DNA of 64,000 bases, from IMG/VR virus record IMGVR_UViG_3300006028_000003, positions 1 through 64,000 of that record. The stretch is one strand, 5' to 3'. Below are positions 7,851-15,383 of the stretch, one piece after another. Source of the DNA: a virus. The position numbers were made by a program, and so were the translations under genes. The notes below the pieces were generated by a model that was not told the DNA's origin, made no database searches, and saw nothing but the letters and a program-made list of their open reading frames with translations. Position 1 is the stretch's first letter; every line of letters starts with the position of its first letter.

Positions 7851-8087
7851 CTAATCCACCTCGGAGCTTTTTTGAGATTCAAGAGCCATGATTCTATTTG
7901 TGGCGGCCTCGATGATATCGAGCATAAAGACCTTCTCGAAGTCATCGTCGAGGCTCGGGTGGATCAAGTTGAGCAGAATGAGCCCTTCGCCCTCACTGGC
8001 GACCGCCAGAGAAACCCCGCTCGGGCTGTAGCCATCGTTGATGAGGGCCTGGAGGAAGTCCCGAAAGTGATCGGCGACGGGCCTCAT
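7851..8087 (-). CDS. Hypothetical small protein, 78 aa
   Basis: ATG 8087 overlaps the stop of the ATPase gene. The product begins MRPVADHFRDFLQAL and is a mixed alpha/beta domain with a central hydrophobic strand (GLILLNLIH). Placed between the RecA/Sak4-like ATPase and the ssDNA-binding protein, it may belong to the same recombination module. Not a family I recognise. Confidence 0.55.
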   Translation of the reverse strand: MRPVADHFRDFLQALINDGYSPSGVSLAVASEGEGLILLNLIHPSLDDDFEKVFMLDIIEAATNRIMALESQKSSEVD

Positions 8088-8977
8088 CGCCTCACCATCG
8101 GTTGTTGGGCCTTCGCCGGGGCCCCGACCTTCCGAACCGAAGCCCCATTGACCTTCCCCTCGGACATCGCCTCGATGAATCGCCCAACGTGCGCCGGCAT
8201 CACCCCGGTCTTGGCGAGGCTGCGGCAACCTGGCCCCCAGACCCCATCCGAAGAGGTGAAGAAGACCCGGTTGTTGTGGCCTCCCCCGAAATCCTTGGGG
8301 GCTACGTCAAACCAAACGATGTCATGGAACATCGCCGCGACTGCACTCCGAGAGGCCATGTTGGGCATCAGCGGAACGATCCCAGGCCCACTCTTAGGTT
8401 TGTCGCCCGCTTCATCGCCGCCGACCTCCATGTAGTGGTTGACTACGATGAGATGCGCAGGGATGGTCTGGAGAAGGTTGACGATGTGTTTGATCCGGCG
8501 GGTGAACTCCGGGTGGGCCTTACGGCCATCTTCATTGCCCTTCTCGGATTTGCTTTGGTAAAGGCATTCCTCCATGAGGGAGTCGGCGAAGAAATTCAAC
8601 GGGTCAACAACCACCGTCTTGATCTTGCGCTCCTTCGCATCGCGTTTGGCCTCGATGATGTATTTGGTCATCGAGTCGAAGCCTCCGACGCGCTCGAAGT
8701 CGAACCCCTTTGTCTCTCGACGGGCGCCGTTTAGGGCGGAGTCGGTCTTCTCGCAGAGCAACACCCGAACCGGCGCCGGGGCTGTCGCGACCGCGTGGGT
8801 GGTGGAACCCTTCTTGGGCCATGCGAGCCAGAGCATCCGAAGGTGTTGCTCAGAGGCGAGTGAGGAAGCCGGGATCGGCATCAGGCGGATCCTTTCGTTG
8901 GTGAAGTCGTTGGTGTAGTGCGTCCCGAGAGCGGCATCAGGCGGCCTCGGAAGATTGAGAGCGTAAAGCTGGATCAA
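8084..8977 (-). CDS. RecA/Sak4-like phage ATPase (AAA_24 type)
   Basis: The preferred start is TTG at 8977, in a TTGA overlap with the upstream stop, giving about 297 aa. A P-loop region reads AWPKKGSTTHA (about 52-62), and Walker B is TVVVDPLNFF (121-130), followed by a LIVVNHYMEVGG stretch and a Pro-rich end. This layout matches Sak4/phage nucleotide-binding proteins that load on ssDNA with a DUF669-type partner. The invariant Lys of the P-loop (GK[ST]) is absent: GST occupies that place, with Lys residues just before it. ATPase activity is therefore uncertain. A later ATG at residue 33 is possible. Confidence 0.7.
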   Translation of the reverse strand: MIQLYALNLPRPPDAALGTHYTNDFTNERIRLMPIPASSLASEQHLRMLWLAWPKKGSTTHAVATAPAPVRVLLCEKTDSALNGARRETKGFDFERVGGFDSMTKYIIEAKRDAKERKIKTVVVDPLNFFADSLMEECLYQSKSEKGNEDGRKAHPEFTRRIKHIVNLLQTIPAHLIVVNHYMEVGGDEAGDKPKSGPGIVPLMPNMASRSAVAAMFHDIVWFDVAPKDFGGGHNNRVFFTSSDGVWGPGCRSLAKTGVMPAHVGRFIEAMSEGKVNGASVRKVGAPAKAQQPMVRR

Positions 8978-9132
8978 CGCGACGGCAAGTCCCGAAAGCG
9001 TCTCAACTTGGCCGCTTCGACGTCGATGTACCAATGGGGGTTGAAGAGGGCAGCGATGGCGCGGAGGGGCCAGCCGCTCTCCCACCAGACCTGAAAGGCC
9101 ACCCACCGGTCCGATAGCGCTGCCGGCCTCAT
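8974..9132 (-). CDS. Hypothetical Trp-rich small protein, 52 aa
   Basis: ATG 9132 overlaps the preceding stop (ATGA) and its TGA overlaps the TTG start of the ATPase. Five Trp and several Arg/Leu residues in a compact chain (e.g. WVAFQVWWESGWPLR) suggest a small helical domain. Coupled to the recombination ATPase; role unknown. Confidence 0.55.
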   Translation of the reverse strand: MRPAALSDRWVAFQVWWESGWPLRAIAALFNPHWYIDVEAAKLRRFRDLPSR

Positions 9133-9416
9133 TTGGCCCTCTCCTCCGCTTCCTTCTTCCAAGCGGCCCGAGCCTGCACGACGCATTGGGGGCAGCATCG
9201 GAGCCCCCCGAGCGGAATCTTATTGGTTTCCGCGTCGTAGCCCATGACCGCATGTCCGGGATCGCTGAAGACCCACTCTTTTTCTTCCTTGGAGCGCCCG
9301 CAAAAGGTCCGGTCCCCGTAGTGACGGATGCAGGCGAACATCGGATCTCCTGGCTTCCGGATTTTCTCTGGGGCCGGGACCTCGGTCATCACCCCGTAGT
9401 CATGACCGAACATCAT
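9129..9416 (-). CDS. Hypothetical zinc-binding protein, 95 aa
   Basis: Contains four to five Cys in two groups (FACIRHYGDRTFC near 27-39 and RCCPQC near 73-78) with nearby His, consistent with a zinc site, then a basic helical tail. Two possible starts (9416 or 9413, ATGATG) both overlap the upstream stop. Function unknown. Confidence 0.6.
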   Translation of the reverse strand: MMFGHDYGVMTEVPAPEKIRKPGDPMFACIRHYGDRTFCGRSKEEKEWVFSDPGHAVMGYDAETNKIPLGGLRCCPQCVVQARAAWKKEAEERAK

Positions 9417-9568
9417 AGCCGCTCCACGGTGAGCTCGTCAGGGTGGCATCCAAATTTCAAAGCCGCCTTACGGCACGCGTCGAACCAGAGCCGGGCCTTG
9501 ATGAGGCGAGTTTTGTCTTTGTAGACCGCCTTCCAGATGACGGGCTTGTCGGGGACGTTGGTGGTCAT
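9413..9568 (-). CDS. Hypothetical small protein, 51 aa
   Basis: ATG 9568 to TGA 9413-9415, overlapping both neighbours. The product, starting MTTNVPDKPVIWKAVYKDK, is basic, has two Cys and Trp residues, and ends ELTVERL. It reads as a small alpha/beta protein. No family recognised. Confidence 0.55.
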   Translation of the reverse strand: MTTNVPDKPVIWKAVYKDKTRLIKARLWFDACRKAALKFGCHPDELTVERL

Positions 9569-9792
9569 AGATCAACCGCCCTAACCCGAAGCTCCTCGGA
9601 GAAGTAGTCCTGCACCACCAAACGTCGAACGACGCTCCCGTCAGCTCTTTGGAAGACGGAGGCCCCGTCGTAGCGGCCGCAATCGGTAAAGCCTCCGGCG
9701 ATGCTCGAACCCCAGAGGGCTTGAGCCTCAATCGCGAAGGCCTTGTCGCCGAAGAGGCCTCGCTTCGGGAGGAAGTAGCCGTGCCTCATCAT
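9565..9792 (-). CDS. Hypothetical protein, 75 aa
   Basis: The start is set at 9792 (ATGATG) because the 44-aa frame upstream ends there with an ATGA overlap; the longer frame to 9909 would overlap that gene. The product, beginning MMRHGYFLPKRG, looks like a small beta-rich fold with no cysteine cluster or membrane segment. Function unknown. Confidence 0.55.
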   Translation of the reverse strand: MMRHGYFLPKRGLFGDKAFAIEAQALWGSSIAGGFTDCGRYDGASVFQRADGSVVRRLVVQDYFSEELRVRAVDL

Positions 9793-9923
9793 GAGGCTTG
9801 CTCTAGCATCCGCCCCAAGCAAGCGCAACGGGTCCCCGGCGGCGAGGCAGGAGACCCGTTGCTGAGCACGACTCCGGTTCCGGGGAAAGAAGACCGGGTG
9901 CGTTTCCAATGGAAGTGTCTCAT
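9789..9923 (-). CDS. Hypothetical mini-protein, 44 aa
   Basis: ATG 9923 with GGGGTGAG a few bases upstream and TGA 9789-9791 overlapping the next start. The product (MRHFHWKRTR...) is basic at the start, Ser/Gly/Pro-rich in the middle and has CAC near the end. Support is positional and from the ribosome-binding site. Confidence 0.45.
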   Translation of the reverse strand: MRHFHWKRTRSSFPGTGVVLSNGSPASPPGTRCACLGRMLEQAS

Positions 9924-9938
9924 CAGAGTCTCACCCCG

Positions 9939-10049
9939 TCAAGGGCCCCGCCAGATGCGTCGGATGACGCTCTTGGTGTCGCGCCCGAGGCAATGAAGAG
10001 CGTTGGTGGTGGCCTTCAAACGACGCCAGAAGTCATGCCAGAGGCCCAT
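9939..10049 (-). CDS. Hypothetical basic mini-protein, 36 aa
   Basis: ATG 10049 to TGA 9939-9941. The 36-aa product starts MGLWHDFWRRLKAT and carries seven Arg/Lys in an amphipathic pattern with three Trp, resembling a short nucleic-acid- or membrane-binding helix. It lies two bases after the preceding gene. Coding status is likely but not certain. Confidence 0.45.
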   Translation of the reverse strand: MGLWHDFWRRLKATTNALHCLGRDTKSVIRRIWRGP

Positions 10050-10051
10050 CA

Positions 10052-10543
10052 CTAGAGCCCCCTCGTCTTGATGGCGTCGAGGGCCTCTTTAGACTTCGCG
10101 AAGTCGTAACTCTTGAGGGCCTTCACCGCCGCCCGAAGGTCCGCTAGCACCTCCTCTGCTTTCGCTACCCGCTCGACGTACTCCCCGATTTCTTCGTTCT
10201 CCTTCACCGGGTATGCCGCCTTGACCCGATCGACTTCCTTTCGCCTCTCCGCCTCCGCGTTGACGATCGGCCACTCCGGTAGCTTTTGGATGGCCTCGAT
10301 GGCCTCACGGCGAGCTGTCTCGAAGCCAGCTGAGGAAGCAAGGCTAAGGGCCTCAGCATCGGCCTCGATGACGTCTAGGTATCTGTCGAGCTCCGTATGA
10401 TCGAGGGCCTCTCGGAGCCGCTTCGCGAGAGCGAGGAGGAGATTATGGGAGCGGGTAGCGAAGGCCTCTACGCTCTCTCCCCAATCTCTAATCCAGGGTC
10501 CTTTTTCTGCCTCTTCGATCATCTTCTTGTCTTCGTCGTTCAT
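10052..10543 (-). CDS. Coiled-coil protein, 163 aa
   Basis: Almost entirely helical and highly charged: Glu/Lys/Ala-rich segments recur from residue 1 to 160 (for example EAEDKK-like N-terminus and EYVERVAKAEEVLADL near 124-139). No catalytic motif, membrane segment or Cys. GAGG precedes the ATG. It may act as a scaffold or structural adaptor in the replication region; this is inference. Confidence 0.6.
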   Translation of the reverse strand: MNDEDKKMIEEAEKGPWIRDWGESVEAFATRSHNLLLALAKRLREALDHTELDRYLDVIEADAEALSLASSAGFETARREAIEAIQKLPEWPIVNAEAERRKEVDRVKAAYPVKENEEIGEYVERVAKAEEVLADLRAAVKALKSYDFAKSKEALDAIKTRGL

Positions 10544-10551
10544 CGCCGCCT

Positions 10552-10800
10552 CTAGTTGTTGGTGGTTAGGTCGTAAGCCCAGAGAGCCTTGCGGCCCGCG
10601 GGTGTTGGATAGACGTCGGGGCTATCCGGCCCCCGCCGCCGGTTCGGTTCGTAGTAAGCGAGCCCACCGTCGACGAGGTCTCGGATGCCTTCGCGTTCCT
10701 CCTTCGACAGAGGGCCCCCGCCCGACTTGTCGTCGACCTCCCCTTTATCGCAGAGGACCATCCGCCGGAGGAGGTCGGCTTGAAGGGGTGTTAGCTTCAC
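10552..10800 (-). CDS. Winged-helix-like small protein, 82 aa
   Basis: The start is GTG 10800, forming a GTGA overlap with the stop of the frameshifted gene upstream; longer frames to 11055 are shadows. The chain reads KLTPLQADLLRRMV, then LVDGGLAYYEP, then VYPTPAGRKAL, a helix-helix-wing order typical of small winged-helix DNA-binding domains. Targets unknown. Confidence 0.6.
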   Translation of the reverse strand: MKLTPLQADLLRRMVLCDKGEVDDKSGGGPLSKEEREGIRDLVDGGLAYYEPNRRRGPDSPDVYPTPAGRKALWAYDLTTNN

Positions 10801-11055
10801 AGCCAAGCCCTTTTTTGCCGAGGCCCCATAGGGCCGGTGGCCGAAAGGGCCGCCTTGAAGAAGGCCTTCTTGAAGACCTCCCGCCACCGTTCGGGGATAG
10901 CCTCCGCGCTTTGGCCCCGACCTTCTGAGGCGTCCAAGGCCGCAACTTTGATCTCTGCACGGCTCGCGTGGGGAAAAAGCCCCGGCGGACCACTTTCCTT
11001 GCTCGTTGCCTTCCTTCTCTGCCTGACGTCTACAGGTGATCATCGCCGCCCTCAC
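10797..11055 (-). pseudogene. Small gene with an apparent +1 frameshift at a T5 run
   Basis: From GTG 11055 (GTGA overlap with the beta-helix gene) the frame reads MRAAMITCRRQAEKEG... in protein-like fashion up to residue 27. A different frame then takes over: HASRAEIKVAALDASEG to a TGA at 10797-10799, which forms a GTGA overlap with the next gene. The two halves join smoothly if one T is skipped in the TTTTT run (plus-strand A's 10974-10978), giving about 85 aa. The cause may be a homopolymer sequence error, a real mutation or programmed frameshifting. Function unknown. Confidence 0.45.
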
Positions 11056-11993
11056 ATCAAGTTGTTGTTCGCCCCATGGGTGAAGCTCTCCGCCCCGGAA
11101 TTTCCGATCAGAGATCCGATCCGGCCCTGCGCGTAGGCTCCCCAGCTAGCCGCGATGCCGAAGGCCCCGTTAGCCGCGGTCGAAGTGTTGGGGGTGTCTT
11201 CCGTTTTGGTTCCGGTGGGGTTACCCAGATGAACGACGCTGTTCTCCGAGGCAAAAACCCCGTTCTTCAAGTTGGCCCCAATCTCATCGGAGGCCACCTC
11301 GGCGTAGGAATCACTTTCCACATGAACCCCGTCGTTGGTGTTGCCGTCGATCGTGGTGACGTAGATGCGGGCCGCGGAGTTGCGCTGAACACGGATGCCG
11401 TGACCCCCATTGGAGCTAACGACACAAGGGCCGGTGGCGCCCTCGGAAGCCCCTACCCCGTCGGTGAAGCCAACCCGCACGTAGGAGTTTTCGTTGATGA
11501 CCACCCCGTTGCCGGGGTTGTTCGTCACGACGGCGTTGACGACGAAGCCGGTGCTGGCTCGCTGGAAATGGATCCCATGCCTTCCGGCGTGGGAAACCGT
11601 GGCTCCGTCGATGGCGATCCGGGAGCCGCCGTTGATCGAGATCCCGTCGTTGCCCCCGCTGATGGTCAGATTTTTGATGACCATGGCGGCAACCCCGTCG
11701 AGTTCCAAAACATTCAAGGTTGCAACTGGCCCGGCGATGGTTCCACCCCCGGTTCCATCGAGGGTGACTCCATTTCCTTCCGGGGCCGTCAGCAAGAGGT
11801 TTTCGTTGCAGGTTCCCTTCACCAAGACGGTGTCGCCTCGCTTCGACTTGGCGAGGGCCTTCCCGACGGTTTCGCCTGCGGCGCAGTCGACGACGCGGGT
11901 CTTGGGGCCGTCGTCGTCGGCCTTTGCGAGGGGAAATTTGGGCGCCAAACACCCGAGGGCGAAGGCGAGGATGATGAGGATGATGCGGTTCAT
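11052..11993 (-). CDS. Secreted right-handed parallel beta-helix protein
   Basis: A 313-aa protein with an N-terminal signal-like helix (MNRIILIILAFALGCLA) and then about ten turns of beta-helix repeats: NLTISGGNDGISINGG, ATVSHAGRHGIHF, AVVTNNPGNGVVI and so on, the classic NGV/NGI pattern of pectate-lyase-like solenoids. A clear AAGGAG lies 7 nt before the ATG. A Cys soon after the signal helix leaves either lipoprotein or cleaved export open. It is surprising inside a replication cluster; it may bind or modify surface polysaccharide. No obvious catalytic residue set is visible. Confidence 0.8.
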   Translation of the reverse strand: MNRIILIILAFALGCLAPKFPLAKADDDGPKTRVVDCAAGETVGKALAKSKRGDTVLVKGTCNENLLLTAPEGNGVTLDGTGGGTIAGPVATLNVLELDGVAAMVIKNLTISGGNDGISINGGSRIAIDGATVSHAGRHGIHFQRASTGFVVNAVVTNNPGNGVVINENSYVRVGFTDGVGASEGATGPCVVSSNGGHGIRVQRNSAARIYVTTIDGNTNDGVHVESDSYAEVASDEIGANLKNGVFASENSVVHLGNPTGTKTEDTPNTSTAANGAFGIAASWGAYAQGRIGSLIGNSGAESFTHGANNNLM

Positions 11994-12034
11994 GGCCGAG
12001 CTCCTTATGGTTGAGGTGTAGTACTTTCAATCAC

Positions 12035-12217
12035 TTACGTGCACTGTTGATCCGCGTTTTCATGTGTATCGTCCAGGCTTTGTGATGGAATCATTGATCT
12101 TTTCAGCGCGTCTTTTTTGACACAGATGCCTAACGATACGAAATCATTGAGGTCCAACCGGCCCAACTCGAAAATCGATCTCAGAGGGTAATGAGCGCAA
12201 ACTTTACTCCTCCTCAT
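12035..12217 (-). CDS. Doubtful small ORF, 60 aa, in a lower-GC gap
   Basis: The ATG at 12217 lies inside the end of the VapE gene and the frame runs to 12035. The region is visibly lower in GC than its neighbours and the product has no family resemblance. It could equally be the promoter and leader region of the beta-helix gene at 11993. Listed because it fits the overlap pattern. Confidence 0.25.
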   Translation of the reverse strand: MRRSKVCAHYPLRSIFELGRLDLNDFVSLGICVKKDALKRSMIPSQSLDDTHENADQQCT

Positions 12218-13655
12218 CTGCGCCCTCCCCCCCTATAGCAGAACCCTCTTGGACCGGTTGGACCAGTTGGACCTTACGTATATTTACCGAAGAAACGGGG
12301 GTCTCGTGGTCCGAGTGCGGTCCATTCGGGCCGACCGCTTTTAGGGTTCCACGTGTCGGTCGGTATACTCTTCGGCGCCCCTCGCCATCGCGCGGGCGGC
12401 CAGACAACCCCCACCCGCATGCGCGGAGAACTGCCGCAGCTCGCATTTCATCCCCTCTCGTGAGGTGGGCGGCCTCCTTCGTAAGCCCCATCGTTAGGAG
12501 CTCGTAGGTGGTCACCCCGTCATCTCGGCGCTTCTGGGGAAGGCGTAGGAGCCAACGGTGGGCCGGGTCCTCCCAGGGGTCTGCGTGCCGCCTCGATTCG
12601 GCTACCTTCGCGGCCGTCGCGCGAATGGTGGGATCAGAGATGAAGGGGAGCTCCCCCTTCTTGTACCGGTGGACCGCTTCGGCCCAGAGCTGATCGCGTT
12701 CCTCGATCAATGCCTCGACGTCGATGCTCTTAGTGACCTGCACTGGATAAAAACGAGTCGCCCCCGTGTCGTCCTTCAGGTAGGTCGAGTCGTTCGTGGA
12801 CCCCGCGAAGCCACACTGGCGAAAGAAGTCGATGCTCCGGCGGCCGTAGGAGGGCCGGTAGGTTGAAACCCTCTCACTCACATACTGCTTGACGCGGCTC
12901 GTCTCGCTTCGGCTAAGGGAATCGAGCTCCGCAAACTCGACGATCCACTTTCCCCGGAGCGTTTGGTATGAATCCTTCGAACCCATCTCGATCGTGGTCT
13001 CGAGGAACCATTCATCGTGGGTCGCCAAAACCCGGAGGGCCGTTGACTTGCGAATGTCTTGGGGCCCCTCAAGGATCAACATCATCCGGAACATGCACCC
13101 CGGCTCAAACGCCCGGCTCACCAACCCGATCATCCACTTCGCGGTCACGCTTCGGGTGTAGTGGTCATCTTTGGCCCCCGCGTGACGAATGAGCCAAGAG
13201 TTGACCCGCTCCTCTCCATCCCACTCGAGGCTCGACAACCAATCTCTGACCGGGTGGAACTTCTTTTGCTCCGCGAAGACTTGAAGAGCGCTCCCGACGA
13301 TCCAGTCAGGGCATATGACTCCGTGCTTCCGCGCGAGCCAAGCCCCACATCTCGTTGTGTCCTGATCGGTCCAATAGCGAGGGCCGGGCCGGCCGCTGGG
13401 ATCAGCCCCGGGGGCTAGGTCTCCGCGCCAAGGCGGGGGCTTGGTGGCCTCGATGTCGCCGATGAAGGTGTTGAACCCAAGGACGTCCTTCCACTCCGGG
13501 TCGTTGCTAAGGGCGAGGATGACGTTACCGGCGGTGGAAGCAATCTCCCCCTTCTTGGTGCGGACGAAGAGGTTGTACCAGTTAGGGATGCCTACGACCG
13601 GTTGGGGCTTGGCCTTCGGTTTGACCGCCGGCTTGCCGTTAGTTTTGGCCTTCAT
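12204..13655 (-). CDS. VapE-type (virulence-associated E) ATPase/helicase-like protein
   Basis: Starts at ATG 13655 (ATGA overlap), 483 aa. The N-terminal part (about 30-160) has WTDQDTTRCGAWL and PVRDWLSSLEWDG, typical of the VapE/DUF5906-like family of phage and satellite replication proteins. The ATPase core shows LEGPQDIRKST (196-205) as Walker A and WIVEFAELD (237-245) as Walker B, then AGSTND. The P-loop normally ends GxGKS; here Gly before Lys is Arg (IRKST), while Lys and Ser are kept. It probably works with the upstream gene as primase-helicase partner. The C-terminal 150 residues are basic and winged-helix-like. Confidence 0.85.
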   Translation of the reverse strand: MKAKTNGKPAVKPKAKPQPVVGIPNWYNLFVRTKKGEIASTAGNVILALSNDPEWKDVLGFNTFIGDIEATKPPPWRGDLAPGADPSGRPGPRYWTDQDTTRCGAWLARKHGVICPDWIVGSALQVFAEQKKFHPVRDWLSSLEWDGEERVNSWLIRHAGAKDDHYTRSVTAKWMIGLVSRAFEPGCMFRMMLILEGPQDIRKSTALRVLATHDEWFLETTIEMGSKDSYQTLRGKWIVEFAELDSLSRSETSRVKQYVSERVSTYRPSYGRRSIDFFRQCGFAGSTNDSTYLKDDTGATRFYPVQVTKSIDVEALIEERDQLWAEAVHRYKKGELPFISDPTIRATAAKVAESRRHADPWEDPAHRWLLRLPQKRRDDGVTTYELLTMGLTKEAAHLTRGDEMRAAAVLRACGWGLSGRPRDGEGRRRVYRPTRGTLKAVGPNGPHSDHETPVSSVNIRKVQLVQPVQEGSAIGGEGADEEE

Positions 13656-14092
13656 TCGGCCTTCGAGGGGGGCTTCAAAGGGAGCTTTGACCGATCGCGC
13701 ATCCAATCAGGGCGCTTGGCTTCTTTCTCATCGTAGAACTTCCTACGCCACTTTTGATCCGCCTCTGGGTCGACGACCCAGCGGGTTCCGCCAAACATCG
13801 AATGGCCCATTCTTTGGGAAGAGGCCCGCCAAATTTCTAGCTTTTTGATTACGCGAGCTTGAGAAGGTGCGATGAAGCCAAAGGGGAGAGTGAGCCAATA
13901 CTCTAAGATTTTGCGGGCCTCGGGGGTGATCCGCTTGTCTTCGATGAGCGCGGTGATGCGACTAATTAGCGCAGGGTCGTCCCCCTGTTGGGCAATTGAC
14001 TTCGTGACGCGACCTCGGTCGAACCGCTCCCCCATTAGGCCGGTATAAAAGGCTTTTCTTTCCGTATTCGCCTTGAATCGATCCTTGGCCAT
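13652..14092 (-). CDS. Hypothetical basic protein, 146 aa, next to VapE
   Basis: Ends in an ATGA overlap with the VapE start. Mostly helical and Arg/Lys-rich, with a conserved-looking hydrophobic core (LEYWLTLPFGFIAPSQ near 63-78) and a charged C-terminus. VapE-type helicases are often encoded beside a primase or loader; this protein lacks visible primase metal motifs, so a loader or accessory role is only inferred. Confidence 0.55.
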   Translation of the reverse strand: MAKDRFKANTERKAFYTGLMGERFDRGRVTKSIAQQGDDPALISRITALIEDKRITPEARKILEYWLTLPFGFIAPSQARVIKKLEIWRASSQRMGHSMFGGTRWVVDPEADQKWRRKFYDEKEAKRPDWMRDRSKLPLKPPSKAE

Positions 14093-14272
14093 TTACTTGG
14101 CCCTCGGCTTGAGCCGAACGACGCGGGCCTGCGGATGGTAATCGGCGATAGCCTTCGCAAAGCCACGATCGTAGGAGCGCCACGCAAACTTCTGATGGAA
14201 TGTCCAAACATCCGGGCCGAGACCCCCGCGGAAGTAGCTATCTTCCCCGCGCTTGATGATCCAAGTTTTCAT
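14093..14272 (-). CDS. Hypothetical basic small protein, 59 aa
   Basis: ATG 14272 overlaps the SLOG gene stop. The product starts MKTWIIKRGEDSYFRG and ends with a basic strand (ARVVRLKPRAK), reading like a small beta-rich domain. It is directly followed by the 146-aa gene. No family recognised. Confidence 0.6.
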   Translation of the reverse strand: MKTWIIKRGEDSYFRGGLGPDVWTFHQKFAWRSYDRGFAKAIADYHPQARVVRLKPRAK

Positions 14273-14682
14273 CCCGCCACCTTTCTCAATCTGACCTCGG
14301 TGACTTCCCGTCGAATAAACCGTCGAAGCAACTTCCCCCAACCTTTCCCGGATGTGTGAAGGATCCCGTCAAGGGCCACTATACAAACCGGGATGGTCAA
14401 TTGATTTGCCCAACGTTTCACCCCCGCGTGGCTGTTCCCGGTCGTTGTCGCGAGCAGGATCAAGTCAGGGTTGGCCTCTGGAATATGGTTTGCCATGCGG
14501 TCAGCTTGGAGGATTCGGTAAGGAATGTTATTGATGTCAACCCAACCGCTTGCTGCTAAGTCAACCCCGGATCTTCTTTGTGAGGCTCCATGGATCACCT
14601 CAGTGATGCCAAAAAGATCATGGAGCTTGGTTAGGGCTTGTGGGATTCGTTTGCCGGAGGCGCCACAAACGAAAACTCTCAT
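14269..14682 (-). CDS. SLOG/DUF2493 (YspA-like) nucleotide- or ligand-binding protein
   Basis: The start is set at ATG 14682 (ATGA overlap), 137 aa. It opens with MRVFVCGASGKRI, a Rossmann-like glycine-rich first strand, then VIHGASQRRSGVDLAASGW, which corresponds to the HG..GAD..A motif of DUF2493, and LILLATTTGNSHAGVKRWANQ. SLOG proteins bind nucleotide-derived ligands and occur in phages; the substrate here is unknown. The basic C-terminus (LLRRFIRREVTEVRLRK) is an addition to the usual core. Confidence 0.75.
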   Translation of the reverse strand: MRVFVCGASGKRIPQALTKLHDLFGITEVIHGASQRRSGVDLAASGWVDINNIPYRILQADRMANHIPEANPDLILLATTTGNSHAGVKRWANQLTIPVCIVALDGILHTSGKGWGKLLRRFIRREVTEVRLRKVAG

Positions 14683-14849
14683 TTGCCTTGGTTCACTTTC
14701 ACTTCGACGATGCAGAGGGCCCCATTGACTTCCGCAAGGCACCGCCACGTACCATCGGGTTGCTTCTTGGCCTTCCCTATGAAGAAGACCTTTCTGTCCT
14801 TGTCGTAGATGCCGTCGAGGTTTATTTCCGTCAGCTCGACGGTGATCAC
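14679..14849 (-). CDS. Hypothetical small beta-rich protein, 56 aa
   Basis: Starts with GTG 14849 in a GTGA overlap and ends with an ATGA overlap into the SLOG gene. The product (starting MITVELTEINLDGIYD) alternates hydrophobic and polar residues as in a small all-beta fold and contains two Cys. Function unknown. Confidence 0.6.
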   Translation of the reverse strand: MITVELTEINLDGIYDKDRKVFFIGKAKKQPDGTWRCLAEVNGALCIVEVKVNQGK

Positions 14850-15043
14850 GATCGCATCCTTATCGGAATCGCGTACGGGTTTCCCCCAACCCCCTCGACC
14901 ATGATGCGGCCCACAATCCGGACCAGATCTTTTTCATGCGGGGTCGAAGCGATTGACTTGAATAGCTCGATCCGGAGCCCGTCGGGCCCGGCGATGTAGA
15001 TCATCTCCCCGTCGAACTCAAGGCGGCGGCCTTTGGGGGTCAT
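14846..15043 (-). CDS. Hypothetical small beta-rich protein, 65 aa
   Basis: The start at 15043 shares a base with the upstream stop (TGATG). The product, from MTPKGRRLEFDGEMIYI, looks like a compact beta-sheet domain and ends in MRS at the GTGA overlap. Together with the next gene it forms a tandem of small beta proteins. No family recognised. Confidence 0.6.
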   Translation of the reverse strand: MTPKGRRLEFDGEMIYIAGPDGLRIELFKSIASTPHEKDLVRIVGRIMVEGVGGNPYAIPIRMRS

Positions 15044-15249
15044 CAAGGATGCCTCGGGCAAAGGGGATCGGAGTCAATGTGGACCTCACTGCAGCCGCGA
15101 CATTTGAAGCGACGGCATGTGCAGGGGAGGGCCTTGCGAGCTTGGATGGCATCGAGCTCCTCAAGAATGTTCTTAGGAAGCCCCCCGACGCGCGCCCATC
15201 GCTCCAGCTTCCGTAAAGCCTCCAGCTCCTCTTTTTCAAGGTCGTCCAT
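15043..15249 (-). CDS. CTC/CPRH zinc-motif small protein, 68 aa
   Basis: The N-terminal half is a charged helix (EKEELEALRKLERW). The C-terminal half has CTC, CRGC and CPRH in a V-x-I-x-SD-x-CP-x-H frame. The protein at 37014-37277 has the same plan (LDAI.AR, CTC, SDCPLH), so the two are paralogs. Probably zinc-binding. It is the first gene of the minus-strand unit and sits opposite the plus-strand unit that starts at 15384. Confidence 0.65.
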   Translation of the reverse strand: MDDLEKEELEALRKLERWARVGGLPKNILEELDAIQARKALPCTCRRFKCRGCSEVHIDSDPLCPRHP

Positions 15250-15383
15250 GTCGCCGCCTTTCTTCCGCTTCCCCCGGAAAGGATGACGCTACTCCCCCCG
15301 GGGCCTAACGCAAGGGCTGTAGGCTAACTGAGACGCGTTGGAGACTTTGCGGGCGGAAAACCGGATGCTAGGTGTAGGATTCA
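15250..15383. promoter_or_regulatory. Divergent intergenic region, probable back-to-back promoters
   Basis: A 134-bp gap between a leftward unit (starting 15249) and a rightward unit (starting 15384). Transcription of both must begin here or near here. I could not identify convincing -35/-10 pairs, so this is a positional inference. A GC-rich palindromic stretch (CCCCCCGGGG) lies near 15294-15303. Confidence 0.45.

Noticed and set aside
9468-9731. 87-aa minus-strand frame over 9468-9731
   Set aside because: It overlaps three genes that are linked by 4-nt overlaps and its sequence has no domain or start signal.
11076-12014. Long open frame on the plus strand opposite the beta-helix gene (11052-11993)
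   Set aside because: It mirrors the codon pattern of the real gene and lacks protein-like structure. The minus-strand gene has a signal helix and clear beta-helix repeats.
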